Shown here in pieces: positions 17,254 through 26,748 of a DNA stretch of 64,000 nucleotides. The DNA is taken from NCBI RefSeq assembly GCF_013391635.1, contig NZ_JACAWU010000002.1, positions 1,736,001 through 1,800,000 on the forward strand, in the 5' to 3' direction. Within the stretch, counting starts at the first letter, position 1. The number at the start of each line of letters is the position of its first letter. This DNA is from Natronomonas gomsonensis (GTDB lineage: Archaea; Halobacteriota; Halobacteria; Halobacteriales; Haloarculaceae). The position numbers and the translations under genes were made by a program. The notes below the pieces were generated by a model. The model ran no database searches, was not told the DNA's origin, and was given only the letters and a program-made list of their open reading frames with translations.

Positions 17254-17907
17254 GTGACTGAACTACACGATGGCGTCGACGACCGTTCAGTTCAGGGCAC
17301 AGGGAGGGGATTCGTCATGAGAGAGCTATCGAGGAACGTGCCGGAGCCACCGTCGTTTCGCGACCACGAGTTTTCACGGGACGTGATACTCGAGGTGCTC
17401 AGCAACCGACGCCGCCGGTTCGTACTTCACTACCTCAAACAGAACGGGGACCACACCACGGTTTCCGAACTCGCGGACCGAGTCGCCGGCTGGGAGAACA
17501 ACAAGCCGATAGAGGAACTCACCCACCGAGAGCGCAAGCGCGTGAAGAACGCGCTTCGACAGTTCCACCTCCCGAAGATGGAGAGCTGTGGGTTCGTCGA
17601 GTACGACTCCCGACGCGGCAATGTCGCCCTCAGCGAGGCAGCCTCGAACGCCAACTTCTACGTCGATTCGCTCACCGACGGAGATATCCCGTGGGGACTG
17701 TACTACATCGGTCTCTCCGCGCTGAGTGCGGTTTGTTTGGCCAGCCTCTGGTTCGGCGTCTACCCCTTCGATTCGCTTCCACCGCTGCTGTACGGCGTCT
17801 TTTTCGTGACGACGCTGGCGGTGTCGTCGGCGGGGCACTTCTACGACAACTACTACCGGATGCGATTGGGTGCGCGTGCCGAACCCCCGGAGGTCGAAGA
17901 GAGATGA
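17254..17907 (+). CDS. DUF7344 winged-helix protein with two membrane segments
   Basis: A 217-residue protein. Residues about 45-130 form the haloarchaeal DUF7344 winged helix (VLSNRRRRFVLHYL, then ELADRVAGWEN, then HLPKMESCGFVEYD). Two hydrophobic helices follow near 148-166 and 173-190, so it is a membrane-tethered regulator. GTG 17254 is used; an internal ATG at 17317 would give a 196-residue version without loss of the domain. The stop overlaps the next gene's ATG by four bases (ATGA). The probable target is the neighbouring DUF1102-type secreted genes. Confidence 0.8.
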   Translation: MTELHDGVDDRSVQGTGRGFVMRELSRNVPEPPSFRDHEFSRDVILEVLSNRRRRFVLHYLKQNGDHTTVSELADRVAGWENNKPIEELTHRERKRVKNALRQFHLPKMESCGFVEYDSRRGNVALSEAASNANFYVDSLTDGDIPWGLYYIGLSALSAVCLASLWFGVYPFDSLPPLLYGVFFVTTLAVSSAGHFYDNYYRMRLGARAEPPEVEER

Positions 17908-18314
17908 CCCGGCGCCGGCGTCTCCTCCTCGCGGCCGCTCTCCTTGCCAGCGTCGTCGTCGTGACGACTACCGGCGGGTTTAGTTCGGCAACGGCAGAGC
18001 GCGGCGTCGACGTGAGCGTCGCAGAAGACTCCAACGCCTACCTGGGGGTCGAACAGGCACCCTCGGGAACGGAGAACGGCACGACGAACCTCGAAGTGAC
18101 GGTGGCAAATCAGTTCCCCGCCGGCACCGACCTGACGACCGTCGAAGTCACCGCCAACGGAACGACAGTCGACTTCGCCGAGCCCGACGCCGTCGAGGCC
18201 GGTGACGAGCGGACGTACACGTTCAGGACAGTCTCCTGTGACGGCCGGATTACCGTCGAAGCGCAGGGAGCGGGCGTGACGGTCGGGCTAAATCGCACCG
18301 TCGCGTGTGGCTGA
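17904..18314 (+). CDS. secreted DUF1102-like protein
   Basis: A 136-residue exported protein with a basic signal peptide (residues 1-31). The mature chain begins ERGVDVSVAEDSNAYLGVE, which lines up with the first mature strand of the DUF1102 protein at 16.3-16.9 kb. Two cysteines, C112 and C135, could form a disulfide. Beta-strand-rich and lacking charge clusters, it looks like a small surface or fibre protein. It is translationally coupled to the DUF7344 regulator upstream and convergent with trm1. Confidence 0.65.
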   Translation: MTRRRRLLLAAALLASVVVVTTTGGFSSATAERGVDVSVAEDSNAYLGVEQAPSGTENGTTNLEVTVANQFPAGTDLTTVEVTANGTTVDFAEPDAVEAGDERTYTFRTVSCDGRITVEAQGAGVTVGLNRTVACG

Positions 18315-18323
18315 CGACACGGG

Positions 18324-19424
18324 TCACGACACCGCTTCGCGAATCGCCACCACGTCGGCGTCGGTTTTGAACGTCGTTCCACCGAAGTGCGTCCGAGAGG
18401 CCTCGTACCCCGCCGCCCGGAGTTTTTCGAGGAACTCGTCCATCGCGATGTTCGGTTCGCCCCATCGCTTGTACAGTTTGTGCTGGTCGTAGTGGGTCGG
18501 TTCGTGGAGTTCGCCGGCGACGGTCTCGAGGAGGCGGTCGGCTTTCGACGCCTCGCCGAAGGAGTCGGGAATCGACTCCCGGACCGATTCGACGAACGCG
18601 GCGTCGTGGGCCGGCCCGAGCCAGATGGCGCCGGCCGTCCACGTCGACTGCCCGCAGTTCGGACACGTTTTCGTCGGGTCGGCGATGAGCGTCGCCTCGC
18701 TGTCGCGCCACAGACATTTCTGACAGTGGTCGACGTAGCCCAACTGGTCGATGCAGTCGTCGGCGGCGCGGGCGCCGTGGTCCAGTTCGACGTAGGTTCG
18801 GACGTAGTGACTGGAGACGTGGCTCAACACGGGACGGGCGGCGATGTCGTAGCGTGCGGCGGTCCGGACCAGCGCCGATAGCAACACGCGCAGGCCCATC
18901 TCGGGGTGGAACTCCGTGTTCCGCGGGACCGCACCGTAACTCCGGACGCCGCTTTCGAAGTGAGCGCCACACAGCGGCGCGGTGTCGGTCGCGGTCACAC
19001 AGAGGTACCGCCCGGCGCTCTGAAACGCCGCATCGAGGAACGGAACGGGCGTCCCGAAGGGGTCCAAATCGACCACGTCGTGGCGGGACTCGTGCATGTG
19101 GGCGTTGACGTTCCGATGGTGGACTTCGCCCGCGAGGTCGTTTACGTCGAGGTTCCGGCGAGCCAACTCGACGGCGTCGTCGTCGACATCGCAGGCGGTC
19201 ACGTCGTAGCCGGCGTCGGCGGCCCGAACCGCGCGGACGCCGCTTGCGGTCATCGCGTCGAGATAGGAGTCGCAGTCGTCGGCCACCGTCCGCAACACGC
19301 CGACGGTGATGTCGCGGTTCAACTCCTGAACCGGGTTGTAGAACACCCCCGACCCGGCGCCCTCGCTGGCACCGTGGCGCTCCTCGGGCACCTCGATTCT
19401 CACGCCGCCCTCGCGGACTTCCAT
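18324..19424 (-). CDS. trm1: tRNA (guanine(26)-N(2))-dimethyltransferase Trm1
   Basis: A 366-residue SAM methyltransferase that dimethylates G26 of tRNA. The N-terminal Rossmann domain contains the SAM loop in [14 protein letters not shown] and the catalytic DPFGTP motif ([10 protein letters not shown]). The C-terminal domain holds a zinc site: CQKCLW and CPNCGQ. The length is typical for archaeal Trm1. The start at 19424 (MEVREGG) fits the family; a 12-residue upstream extension is not expected. Confidence 0.95.
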   Translation of the reverse strand: MEVREGGVRIEVPEERHGASEGAGSGVFYNPVQELNRDITVGVLRTVADDCDSYLDAMTASGVRAVRAADAGYDVTACDVDDDAVELARRNLDVNDLAGEVHHRNVNAHMHESRHDVVDLDPFGTPVPFLDAAFQSAGRYLCVTATDTAPLCGAHFESGVRSYGAVPRNTEFHPEMGLRVLLSALVRTAARYDIAARPVLSHVSSHYVRTYVELDHGARAADDCIDQLGYVDHCQKCLWRDSEATLIADPTKTCPNCGQSTWTAGAIWLGPAHDAAFVESVRESIPDSFGEASKADRLLETVAGELHEPTHYDQHKLYKRWGEPNIAMDEFLEKLRAAGYEASRTHFGGTTFKTDADVVAIREAVS

Positions 19425-19525
19425 ACACTCCGTTGTGGGGTGACCCCCGAAAAGGGACACGTTTGCGTATCGCCGAACGAATCGAGCAGTCGATTTTTGT
19501 CGTCGGGGGATGGAGAGTCGACAGC

Positions 19526-20521
19526 ATGGTCGAACCCGTCGACGTGTTCGCCTACGCCGTCGCGGCCGTCCTCGTCGGCGGCGCTGTCTGGTGGGTCATG
19601 TCTCGGTGGCTCCCCGACGGTGCGCTGGCCGCAACCCTCACCTTCCGAGCCTACGAGTCCGGCGTCTCGCGACGGGAAACGCTCCCCGCGGTCGTCGTGG
19701 CCTCGCTGTCGCTGGCCCCGGTCGTGACCAACGGCCCCGACAGCGTTGGCTTCGGGTGGGCTATCGCCACCGGCATCTTCGCCGGCGGCCTGCTCGTCGG
19801 CGCGACGGCTATCGCCAACCGTCCCCGGGCGAACCTCCTCGAAGCGGGCAGCGGCGACGGCCTCCCGACGAGCGGTCCCTGTGCCGTCGGCGGCGCGGCT
19901 GCTGCCGACGGCGAGACGCTGACGACGCCAATCACCGGACGGGACGCCGTCTGCTACACCGCCTCCGTCGCCCAGTACAAACAACAGCCGTTGCGGTCCT
20001 ACGGGAGCTATTTCACGACCGATTTCACCATCGAGCGGACGCCCTTCACGGTCGAGACCGACGACGGGACCGCCAACGTCGACCCCGAGGGCGCGTGGCT
20101 CAGCCTCGCCGCCGGGAGTCCGACCGACACCGAAACCCTCCCCGAAGGCACCACGACCGGCGGACCGGCGGAACACGAACTCGTCGTCGAGGAGGGCGAA
20201 CCCGTACCGGACCACCTTCGCGGCGAGGGAGCGCCGTTTCCGAACCTCCCGCTGACCACCGATGGCCGGGCCGAGCGAGAGCTCCGGTTCAAGGAGAACG
20301 TCGTCGAACCCGGCGAGAGCGTCGTCGTCGCGGGCGAGACGACAGTGGGCGAGGAGTACGGCCGGCCGCTCCTCACGTGCGAACGCGAGGGGGCGTTCGT
20401 CGCCCGTGGCCCCTACGAGGAAGTCGCCGCGGGACTGCGGAAGGCGACCGGGCGGAACATCTGGGTCGGCGCGGTGCTGTCGGTGGTCGGGGCGGCCGGA
20501 ATCCTCTTTCTGACAGTGTAG
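19526..20521 (+). CDS. GIDE domain-containing membrane protein
   Basis: A 331-residue protein with two N-terminal membrane helices (about residues 8-28 and 50-92) and one at the C-terminus (about 312-330). Between them is a GIDE-type domain (PF12483) with [26 protein letters not shown] and the [12 protein letters not shown] strand. In eukaryotes GIDE occurs in mitochondrial MUL1 ligases; here there is no RING finger, so no ligase activity is implied. It is common and uncharacterised in haloarchaea. It is divergent from trm1. Confidence 0.75.
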   Translation: MVEPVDVFAYAVAAVLVGGAVWWVMSRWLPDGALAATLTFRAYESGVSRRETLPAVVVASLSLAPVVTNGPDSVGFGWAIATGIFAGGLLVGATAIANRPRANLLEAGSGDGLPTSGPCAVGGAAAADGETLTTPITGRDAVCYTASVAQYKQQPLRSYGSYFTTDFTIERTPFTVETDDGTANVDPEGAWLSLAAGSPTDTETLPEGTTTGGPAEHELVVEEGEPVPDHLRGEGAPFPNLPLTTDGRAERELRFKENVVEPGESVVVAGETTVGEEYGRPLLTCEREGAFVARGPYEEVAAGLRKATGRNIWVGAVLSVVGAAGILFLTV

Positions 20522-20532
20522 CCGAGTGCCGA

Positions 20533-21003
20533 TTAGAAGAGCGGGCGAACGTAGTAAACGGCGAACAGCCCACCGGTAACGAGGAGGATGGCGAGTAACC
20601 CGCGCTTCTCGGTTCGACCGGGCGTTCTGGGTGCTGTTCGACGAACCGTCGCCGCCTCCGTACCGAGCAGGTGTGCCGTCGTTCCGAAGAACAGCGCGAC
20701 GATTAGAGTTCCGGATACCTCCAGCAAGCCGATTCCGGGGTGGTGAAACCAAACGAGACGGACAGTCATCGACGCCAGCAACGGAGCGCCTGCAATGAGC
20801 CAACTGAGGGCGACACTGCCGTTTCGATATGCTTGTACTGTCGCCACGAGGAACGCCACGAGCGGGCCGACGTACGTGATGAGGAAGAAGGACCCGAACG
20901 GATCCGTCGTGAGTAAGCGGAGTACCGTGACCGCATAGATGGCGACACACACGCCTGCCCAAACGCCGGCCCGACGCTTCGTCGCTCCGATGAGAACACC
21001 CAT
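20533..21003 (-). CDS. hypothetical integral membrane protein
   Basis: A 156-residue protein with about five hydrophobic helices and no recognised motif. The start at 21003 (MGVLIGATKRR) is preferred over the ATG at 21021, because an AT-rich box (GATATTTTC) lies 22-33 nt before 21003, the right distance for a leaderless transcript. It is convergent with the GIDE gene and faces a palindrome-rich region upstream. The composition is ordinary haloarchaeal; function is unknown. Confidence 0.6.
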   Translation of the reverse strand: MGVLIGATKRRAGVWAGVCVAIYAVTVLRLLTTDPFGSFFLITYVGPLVAFLVATVQAYRNGSVALSWLIAGAPLLASMTVRLVWFHHPGIGLLEVSGTLIVALFFGTTAHLLGTEAATVRRTAPRTPGRTEKRGLLAILLVTGGLFAVYYVRPLF

Positions 21004-21080
21004 ATTGTGGACAGTTAACATGATTCGAAAATATCGTACACCGGTAAATGTTTTCTGGAAAACACTATATGCACAAAACC

Positions 21081-21220
21081 GACCGCGGTCGCGGTACTGT
21101 CCGCGCGCCTGAGGCGCGCGGTTCACGGCGACGAGCGAAGCGAGTCGCCGCCTTTTTCATCGAAGTTTTTGCTGTGAGTGGTGCGCCGCAGGCGCACCCG
21201 AACAGCAAAAAGTTCGGAGC
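21081..21220. repeat. cluster of nested palindromes
   Basis: Four inverted repeats follow each other: GACCGCGGTC (21081-21090); a 9-bp arm pair CCGCGCGCC/GGCGCGCGG (21101-21121); GGCGAC/GTCGCC around a GAGCGAAGCGA loop (21127-21149), followed by five T; and a 15-bp stem with one mismatch, CGAAGTTTTTGCTGT (21161-21175) with its complement at 21202-21216, which encloses GTGCGCC/GGCGCAC (21181-21197). No ORF covers it. It resembles dispersed palindromic elements of haloarchaea. Confidence 0.65.
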
Positions 21221-21256
21221 GAAGCGATTTTCCCACGTCCCCGAGAATAGCCGAGA

Positions 21257-21604
21257 GTGAACCCGGTCGAGGAGTGGGAGGCGCAACTGGAAGCCGACGG
21301 CGAACTCACCAGCGACGCCGTCGACCGTATTATCGCCACCCACGGCGACCGCGGGGTCCGGGCCATCGAGGCCGTCGGTGAAGAGCGGGTCAAGGAGTAC
21401 CGCGATTTCACCGTCGTCGTCGGCCACTCCGAGGAACACGTCGTCGAAGACGGCACCTGCGAGTGTGAGGACTCTCGCTACAATCTCGACCCCGAGGAAC
21501 CGACGGAACTCTGTTGGCACGCTATCGCCACGAAAATCGCCCGCCGTATCGACGCCCTCGACCACCACGACATGTGGTACTCCGAGGTCAGGGAGTTCCT
21601 GTAG
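21257..21604 (+). CDS. SWIM-type zinc-binding small protein
   Basis: A 115-residue protein with a CxC...CxH zinc motif, C68, C70, C86 and H88 (CECEDS and LCWH), the SWIM pattern. SWIM domains bind DNA or protein partners and occur in archaeal stand-alone proteins. The rest is acidic and mostly helical. GTG 21257 is the only sensible start; it lies 40 nt after the palindrome cluster. Convergent with a small membrane gene. The specific role is unknown. Confidence 0.75.
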   Translation: MNPVEEWEAQLEADGELTSDAVDRIIATHGDRGVRAIEAVGEERVKEYRDFTVVVGHSEEHVVEDGTCECEDSRYNLDPEEPTELCWHAIATKIARRIDALDHHDMWYSEVREFL

Positions 21605-21606
21605 TC

Positions 21607-21885
21607 TCATCCGGCGTCGCGGAATCCATCCACTCGCCACACCCAGAGGAGTTCCAGCGCAATGGCGAGGAGCAACCACGACAGAAGGAGGACGAACACG
21701 ACCACCGTTGACGACAGGAAATGAAGCGGTTGGGTGACGGCGAACAACAGTGGCGCGACTAGCGACACCACGACGACGGCCGCCACTAACCCGGAAATCG
21801 CACACGTGTAGTGCTGGATTCGCCCGACACACACGCTGCCCGCCGAGCACTCACACAGCGATTCAGGGGTGTGTTTCGTAACCAT
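21607..21885 (-). CDS. small two-helix membrane protein
   Basis: A 92-residue protein with an N-terminal region carrying four cysteines (C11, C13, C19, C28) and two long hydrophobic helices (about 30-50 and 57-80). No family is recognised. The start at 21885 is the first ATG; a GTG three codons earlier is possible. It overlaps nothing, but the next gene's stop is only two bases away on the other strand. Its reality rests on hydrophobic patterning and size, so confidence is moderate. Confidence 0.5.
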   Translation of the reverse strand: MVTKHTPESLCECSAGSVCVGRIQHYTCAISGLVAAVVVVSLVAPLLFAVTQPLHFLSSTVVVFVLLLSWLLLAIALELLWVWRVDGFRDAG

Positions 21886-22031
21886 TGCCACCACTCCGTG
21901 CTAGACGGTATGGGCCACTTCGTGTTATTTGTTATCATTGTTCGTGTTTTATCGAGACGAGACCAATTGTCGGTATGCAGGTGCCCCCGTGATTCCGCGC
22001 CGCTTTTTACCCGGACGGGCGAGGAGCGTGT

Positions 22032-22562
22032 ATGGTCAATCAGGAACTCATCGACGCGCTCCGGGCCGCGGAGGCGGTGAAGTTCGGGGAGTTCGAACTC
22101 TCCCACGGCGGTACCTCCGAGTACTACGTCGACAAGTACGTCTTCGAGACCGACCCACACTGTCTGGAACTCATCGCCGAGGCGTTCGCCGAACGGGTCG
22201 GTGACTCGAAACTCGCCGGCGTCGCGTTGGGCGCCGTCCCGCTGGTCGCCGCGACGGCCGTCGAGACGGGCAACCCCTACGTCATCGTCCGGAAGAAGGC
22301 CAAGGAGTACGGCACGGGCAACCAAATCGAAGGCGAGTTCGAGGACGGCGAGGAAGTCGTTGTGTTGGAGGACATCGCCACGACAGGCCAAAGCGCAATC
22401 GACGCCGTGGAGGCGCTCCGAGACGCTGGGGCGGTCGTCGACCGCGTGCTCGTCGTCGTCGACCGCGAGGAGGGCGCCCACGAGAACCTCGCCGAACACG
22501 ACATCGAACTGGAGTCGCTGTTGACGGCCTCGGAGCTGTTGGCCGACGCCGACCGCGCGTAG
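22032..22562 (+). CDS. pyrE: orotate phosphoribosyltransferase
   Basis: A 176-residue type-I phosphoribosyltransferase that joins orotate and PRPP in pyrimidine synthesis. The PRPP-binding motif [13 protein letters not shown] is at about residues 113-125, and the conserved [19 protein letters not shown] region near the N-terminus is the substrate loop. The size fits archaeal PyrE. It is followed 76 bp later by a related PRTase-domain regulator (GfcR) in the same direction, but a separate promoter is likely. Confidence 0.95.
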   Translation: MVNQELIDALRAAEAVKFGEFELSHGGTSEYYVDKYVFETDPHCLELIAEAFAERVGDSKLAGVALGAVPLVAATAVETGNPYVIVRKKAKEYGTGNQIEGEFEDGEEVVVLEDIATTGQSAIDAVEALRDAGAVVDRVLVVVDREEGAHENLAEHDIELESLLTASELLADADRA

Positions 22563-22638
22563 AGTATCCACTCCCGTGTCTATTTACTCTCGGTAGCACA
22601 CCGAAGTGTTCATACATATGCGGTGACGCGTTGAAGTC

Positions 22639-23352
22639 ATGAACCGTTCGGAGAAGGCCGCCCTCCAGCTGCGCGCCGTCGACGTGTTGCGGACGTTGAA
22701 GGAGACGCGCACCTACGAGGAGTTGGCCGCCGAAACCGGACTGCCCGCCGGCGACCTGAACCGGTACGTCAACGGGCACGTCCTCCCGAGTGAGGCCCGC
22801 GCCCGCGAGGTGGTCGGTGGAGTCGGCTCCGAGTTGCTCGCCGAGGAACTCGACGCCCGCATCGTCGTCGACGATGAAGGGTACGTCGACAACTCCCGGG
22901 TCGTCTTCGACCAGTCGCTGCTGTCGCTCGTCCCGCCCGTCGCCGCCGAGACGCTCGGCATCGAGCCGCCCGATGCCGTCCTGACGGCGGCCACCGACGG
23001 CATCACCCTCGCGGCGGCGATGGCCCGCTACTTCGGGTCCCGATGTGCCTACGCCAAGAAGTCCCGCGAGACCGCCGTCGAGGAGTTCATCGAGGCCCGA
23101 CAACGGCTCTCCTCGGGCATCGAAATCGACTACTACCTCCCCGCCAACGCCATCGCCTCGGGCGAATCCGTGCTGGTCGTCGACGACCTCATCCGGTCGG
23201 GGGAGACACAGGAACTGCTGCTCGACATCGCGGCGTCGGCCGGCGCCGAGGTGGCCGGCGTGTTCGCGCTCATCGCGGTCGGCGACGAGGGCATCGACCG
23301 CGCCCGCGCCCACACCGACGCCCCGGTGGGCGCACTCGTCACACGAGAGTGA
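22639..23352 (+). CDS. gfcR: transcriptional regulator GfcR (HTH plus PyrE-like domain)
   Basis: A 237-residue protein with an N-terminal helix-turn-helix (TYEELAAETGLPAGDLNRYV, about residues 24-43) and a C-terminal phosphoribosyltransferase-like domain with PRPP motif VLVVDDLIRSGET near 182-194. This layout matches GfcR, characterised in Haloferax volcanii as an activator of sugar degradation genes, formerly mis-annotated as a second PyrE. It sits before the purine/guanine permease gene. A role in purine control rather than sugars is possible here, given the neighbours. Confidence 0.88.
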   Translation: MNRSEKAALQLRAVDVLRTLKETRTYEELAAETGLPAGDLNRYVNGHVLPSEARAREVVGGVGSELLAEELDARIVVDDEGYVDNSRVVFDQSLLSLVPPVAAETLGIEPPDAVLTAATDGITLAAAMARYFGSRCAYAKKSRETAVEEFIEARQRLSSGIEIDYYLPANAIASGESVLVVDDLIRSGETQELLLDIAASAGAEVAGVFALIAVGDEGIDRARAHTDAPVGALVTRE

Positions 23353-23459
23353 CACGTTCCGAGTCACGGCGCCATCGATACGCACATACGTGCACAGAAT
23401 TCGCCGTTTCCGACGGTAACTATTAAGTCACCAACCTGTGGTATGCTCGAACGTGAATT

Positions 23460-24944
23460 ATGGCTGTTACTGATACGCTGGCGGAGTACTTCGAGTTCGA
23501 GGAACACGACACCGACGTACGAACCGAGAGCGTCGCCGGACTGACGACGTTCCTGGCGATGGCGTACATCATCGTCGTCAATCCGAGCATTCTCGCACCG
23601 GCCATCGTCGGCGGGTCGCCACAGGAAGGTGAACCGACACCGACGACCGAAATCGCGGGGGCGACCTACGACTTCTTCCAGGTCGTCGAGATGCTCACCG
23701 TCGTTACCATCATCGCGTCGGTCGTCGCCATTCTCGTGATGGCGCTGTACGCGAACCGTCCGTTCGGCCTCGCGCCGGGACTGGGACTGAACGCCTTCTT
23801 CGCGTTCACCGTCGTGTTGACATTGGGCGTCCCGTGGCAGGTCGCCCTCGCCGCGGTGTTCGTCGAAGGGCTGATATTCATCGCCCTGACGGCCGTCGGC
23901 GCGCGGGAGTACATCATCCAGTTGTTCCCCGAACCGGTGAAGTTCGCCGTCGGAGCCGGTATCGGCGTGTTCCTCCTGTTCCTCGGCCTTCAGGAGATGC
24001 AAATCGTCGTCACGGACCCGGCGACGCTCACCACGCTCGGAAACGTCCTCCAGAGTCCGGTTGCGGCGCTGTCGCTGCTCGGACTCGCGCTTACTTTCGT
24101 CCTCTACGCCCGCGGCATCAAGGGCTCCATCGTCATCGGCATCATCGGGACGGCCCTGGCCGGCTACGCGCTGACGCTGGCGGGCGTCGTCGACCGTGGC
24201 GTCCTCGAACCCGGAACGGTTTCACAGGTCGAAAGCGAGGGCATCGGCTCGCTCCTGTTCGGTGTCCAGTACGATTTCACCCCGCTCGTCTACGGCTTCG
24301 TCGACGGACTGGGCCTCATCCTCGAGGACCCCGTCGTGTTCGCACTCGTCGTGTTCACGTTCTTCTTCGTCGACTTCTTCGACACCGCGGGCACGCTCAT
24401 CGGCGTCTCCCAAATCGCGGGCTTCCTCGACGAGAACGGTGACCTTCCGGACATCGACAAGCCGCTGATGGCCGACGCAATCGGGACGACGTTCGGCGCG
24501 ATGATTGGCACCTCGACGGTGACGACGTTCATCGAATCCGCGACCGGCGTCGAAGAGGGTGGCCGAACCGGCTTCACCGCCCTCGTCGTCGGTGCGCTGT
24601 TCGCGCTCTCGCTGCTCGTGGTGCCGCTCATCTCGGCGATTCCGACGTACGCGAGTTACATCGCGCTGGTCGTCGTGGGCATCATCATGCTGCAGGGCGT
24701 CGCCGACATCGACTGGCAGGACCCAGCGTGGGCCATCTCCGCCGGTCTCACCATCACCATCATGCCGCTTACGACCTCCATCGCCAACGGCCTCGCAGCG
24801 GGTATCATGAGCTACCCCATCGTCAAAGCCGCCGTCGGCGAGGCCGACGATGTCTCGCTCGGCCAGTGGACGCTGGCGGTCGTCTTCGTCGTCTACTTCG
24901 CCGTCTTCTTCGCGGCGAGTGCCGGACTGCTCCCGTCCTTCTGA
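23460..24944 (+). CDS. NCS2 family permease (AzgA-type)
   Basis: A 494-residue polytopic transporter with about 13 hydrophobic helices. AzgA-like marks are the N-terminal TESVAGLTTFLAMAYIIVVN, GLGLNAFFAFTVV, and the GTSTVTTFIESATGVEEGGR loop, the substrate-binding region. Related proteins import hypoxanthine, guanine or adenine. The length suits the family. It stands behind gfcR and pyrE, a nucleotide-metabolism neighbourhood. A CTATTAAG box lies about 30 nt before the ATG. Confidence 0.92.
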   Translation: MAVTDTLAEYFEFEEHDTDVRTESVAGLTTFLAMAYIIVVNPSILAPAIVGGSPQEGEPTPTTEIAGATYDFFQVVEMLTVVTIIASVVAILVMALYANRPFGLAPGLGLNAFFAFTVVLTLGVPWQVALAAVFVEGLIFIALTAVGAREYIIQLFPEPVKFAVGAGIGVFLLFLGLQEMQIVVTDPATLTTLGNVLQSPVAALSLLGLALTFVLYARGIKGSIVIGIIGTALAGYALTLAGVVDRGVLEPGTVSQVESEGIGSLLFGVQYDFTPLVYGFVDGLGLILEDPVVFALVVFTFFFVDFFDTAGTLIGVSQIAGFLDENGDLPDIDKPLMADAIGTTFGAMIGTSTVTTFIESATGVEEGGRTGFTALVVGALFALSLLVVPLISAIPTYASYIALVVVGIIMLQGVADIDWQDPAWAISAGLTITIMPLTTSIANGLAAGIMSYPIVKAAVGEADDVSLGQWTLAVVFVVYFAVFFAASAGLLPSF

Positions 24945-24987
24945 GCCCAACCGCAAGGTATTCCTTGCGGACTCCTCTGGACGGAAC

Positions 24988-26412
24988 ATGGACGTCTCGC
25001 GAGTCGACTCGTTGTCACGTCGCGTGACGCTGCGGGTCGTCCTCGCGGTTCTCGTCTTCGTCCTCCTGTTGCCGGCCGCCTACGCCGCAGTCAACCCTCA
25101 GACGCTCGAACTCGGCGCCGGGACCGTCGAGGAGCCGGCCGCCGAGACCACCTACGTCAGCGTACAGGGCTTTCACTTCGCGGGCTACGGGAAACCCAAG
25201 AAGCCGGCCCGCCTCGTCGCCGCCGACGAGAACGGCAGCGTCGCGTGGCGCTTCGACGGCGACGAGGTCGGCGCGCGGTGGTTCTACGACATCGACCCGA
25301 CGGCCGACGGCGACCTCTTCGTCACCGCCACCTACGAGGGCGGCACCGTCGTCTTCGAGTACGACACCGCAACCGAGGCCGTGGAGTGGCGCCACGACAT
25401 GCCCGGACGCCTCGACACCCACGACACGACACGCCTGAGCGAGGACCGAATCCTCGTCGCCCACATGCGGAACACCCGAGACGGCGTGAGCGACGACCGC
25501 CTCTACGTCGAGAACACCACCACCGGCGACACCGAGTGGGAGTGGCTGTTCCGCGAGCACTACCCCAACGGCACCGACGGCGGCTTCGACGCCGACTGGA
25601 CGCACGTCAACGACGTGGACGTAGTCGGCCCCGACGACGGCTACGTGTTGGCCTCCCCGCGGAACTTCGACCAAGTGATTCTCCTCAACCGCTCGAGCGG
25701 CGACATCGCGATGCGACTCGGCTCCGACGGCGACCACGACACGCTGTTCGAACAGCACAACCCCGACTACCTCGAACGCGACGACGGCACGCCGGTCATC
25801 CTCGTCTCCGACAGCGAAAACGACCGCGTCGTCGAGTACGAGCGAGACTGCGGCGACGCCGACCCCCGCCTCGGCGCGGGCACGCCACCCGAATCCTGTG
25901 AGTGGGACCTCGTCTGGAGCGTCGAGGGGTTCAACTGGCCGCGGGACGCCGACCGACTACCGAACGGCAACACGCTGGTCACCGATACGCTGAACCACCG
26001 CGTCGTCGAGATAACGCCCGAAGGCGAGGTCGTCTGGGAGTTCTACGCGGCGTGGGCGCCGTACGACGCCGAACGCGGCCAGCAGGGAAGCAACGGGCCG
26101 ACGATGGCCGACCACGGCACGACCGGCAGTTACACCGTCTCCGGTGGCGGCGACGGCGGCGTCGCCGACCGCTATCACGTCGCCGACGCCATCGCCGACG
26201 TCGGGAGCTACACCCCGTTGAAATCCAGTTTCGACGGGATTGCGACCCGGTACTCCCACGTCGAACCGTGGTTCCGGCCCGTCTGGATGGGGTCGTGGAC
26301 GTTCCTCTCGGCGGTTCTCGGCGTGTTGCTCGCACTCGGATGGGCCGCCTGCGAACTCCTCGCGCGACGGGAGCGACTCCTCGCCGAACTCCGGTCGCTT
26401 CAGAACGGGTGA
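24988..26412 (+). CDS. arylsulfotransferase (ASST) family membrane-anchored protein
   Basis: A 474-residue protein with one N-terminal membrane helix (about residues 16-35), an external beta-propeller of about 380 residues, and a C-terminal helix near 438-458. The propeller blades contain repeats such as GRLDTHDTTRL, DWTHVNDVDVV and ADRLPNGNTLVTDTLNHRVVEI, typical of bacterial arylsulfate sulfotransferase-like proteins. Whether sulfotransfer occurs is not shown. It probably acts on the outside of the membrane. No acceptor or sulfatase gene is adjacent. Confidence 0.8.
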   Translation: MDVSRVDSLSRRVTLRVVLAVLVFVLLLPAAYAAVNPQTLELGAGTVEEPAAETTYVSVQGFHFAGYGKPKKPARLVAADENGSVAWRFDGDEVGARWFYDIDPTADGDLFVTATYEGGTVVFEYDTATEAVEWRHDMPGRLDTHDTTRLSEDRILVAHMRNTRDGVSDDRLYVENTTTGDTEWEWLFREHYPNGTDGGFDADWTHVNDVDVVGPDDGYVLASPRNFDQVILLNRSSGDIAMRLGSDGDHDTLFEQHNPDYLERDDGTPVILVSDSENDRVVEYERDCGDADPRLGAGTPPESCEWDLVWSVEGFNWPRDADRLPNGNTLVTDTLNHRVVEITPEGEVVWEFYAAWAPYDAERGQQGSNGPTMADHGTTGSYTVSGGGDGGVADRYHVADAIADVGSYTPLKSSFDGIATRYSHVEPWFRPVWMGSWTFLSAVLGVLLALGWAACELLARRERLLAELRSLQNG

Positions 26413-26490
26413 GCACGGGAAAATCCGGATTGACAGCGTTCGGACACACCACCGCCGCGTTCTTAGTCCCCGGATACATACACTGTGTCG

Positions 26491-26739
26491 ATGGCGAACA
26501 TTACGCTATACGAACTGCCCGGCTGTCCGTACTGTATGAAGGTCGCCGACAAACTGGATGAGCTCGGCCTCGAGTACGATGTCGTAGAGGTGCCGCGCGC
26601 CCACGGAGCGCGAACCGAGGTCGAAGAAATCAGCGGTCAGACTGGCGTCCCTGTCATCGTCGACGAGGAACACGGCGTCGACGCGATGGCCGAATCCGAC
26701 GACATCGTCGCGTACCTCGAAGAGACCTACGGCGCCTAA
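26491..26739 (+). CDS. glutaredoxin family protein
   Basis: An 82-residue thioredoxin-fold protein with a CPYC active site (C12, C15) and the cis-proline segment TGVPVIVD. This is the glutaredoxin/GST N-terminal type, reducing disulfides or mixed thiols; haloarchaea use gamma-glutamylcysteine in place of glutathione. The start at 26491 is used; a GTG two codons earlier is a weaker option. Convergent with hemL. Confidence 0.88.
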   Translation: MANITLYELPGCPYCMKVADKLDELGLEYDVVEVPRAHGARTEVEEISGQTGVPVIVDEEHGVDAMAESDDIVAYLEETYGA

Positions 26740-26748
26740 ACCGCGGCG

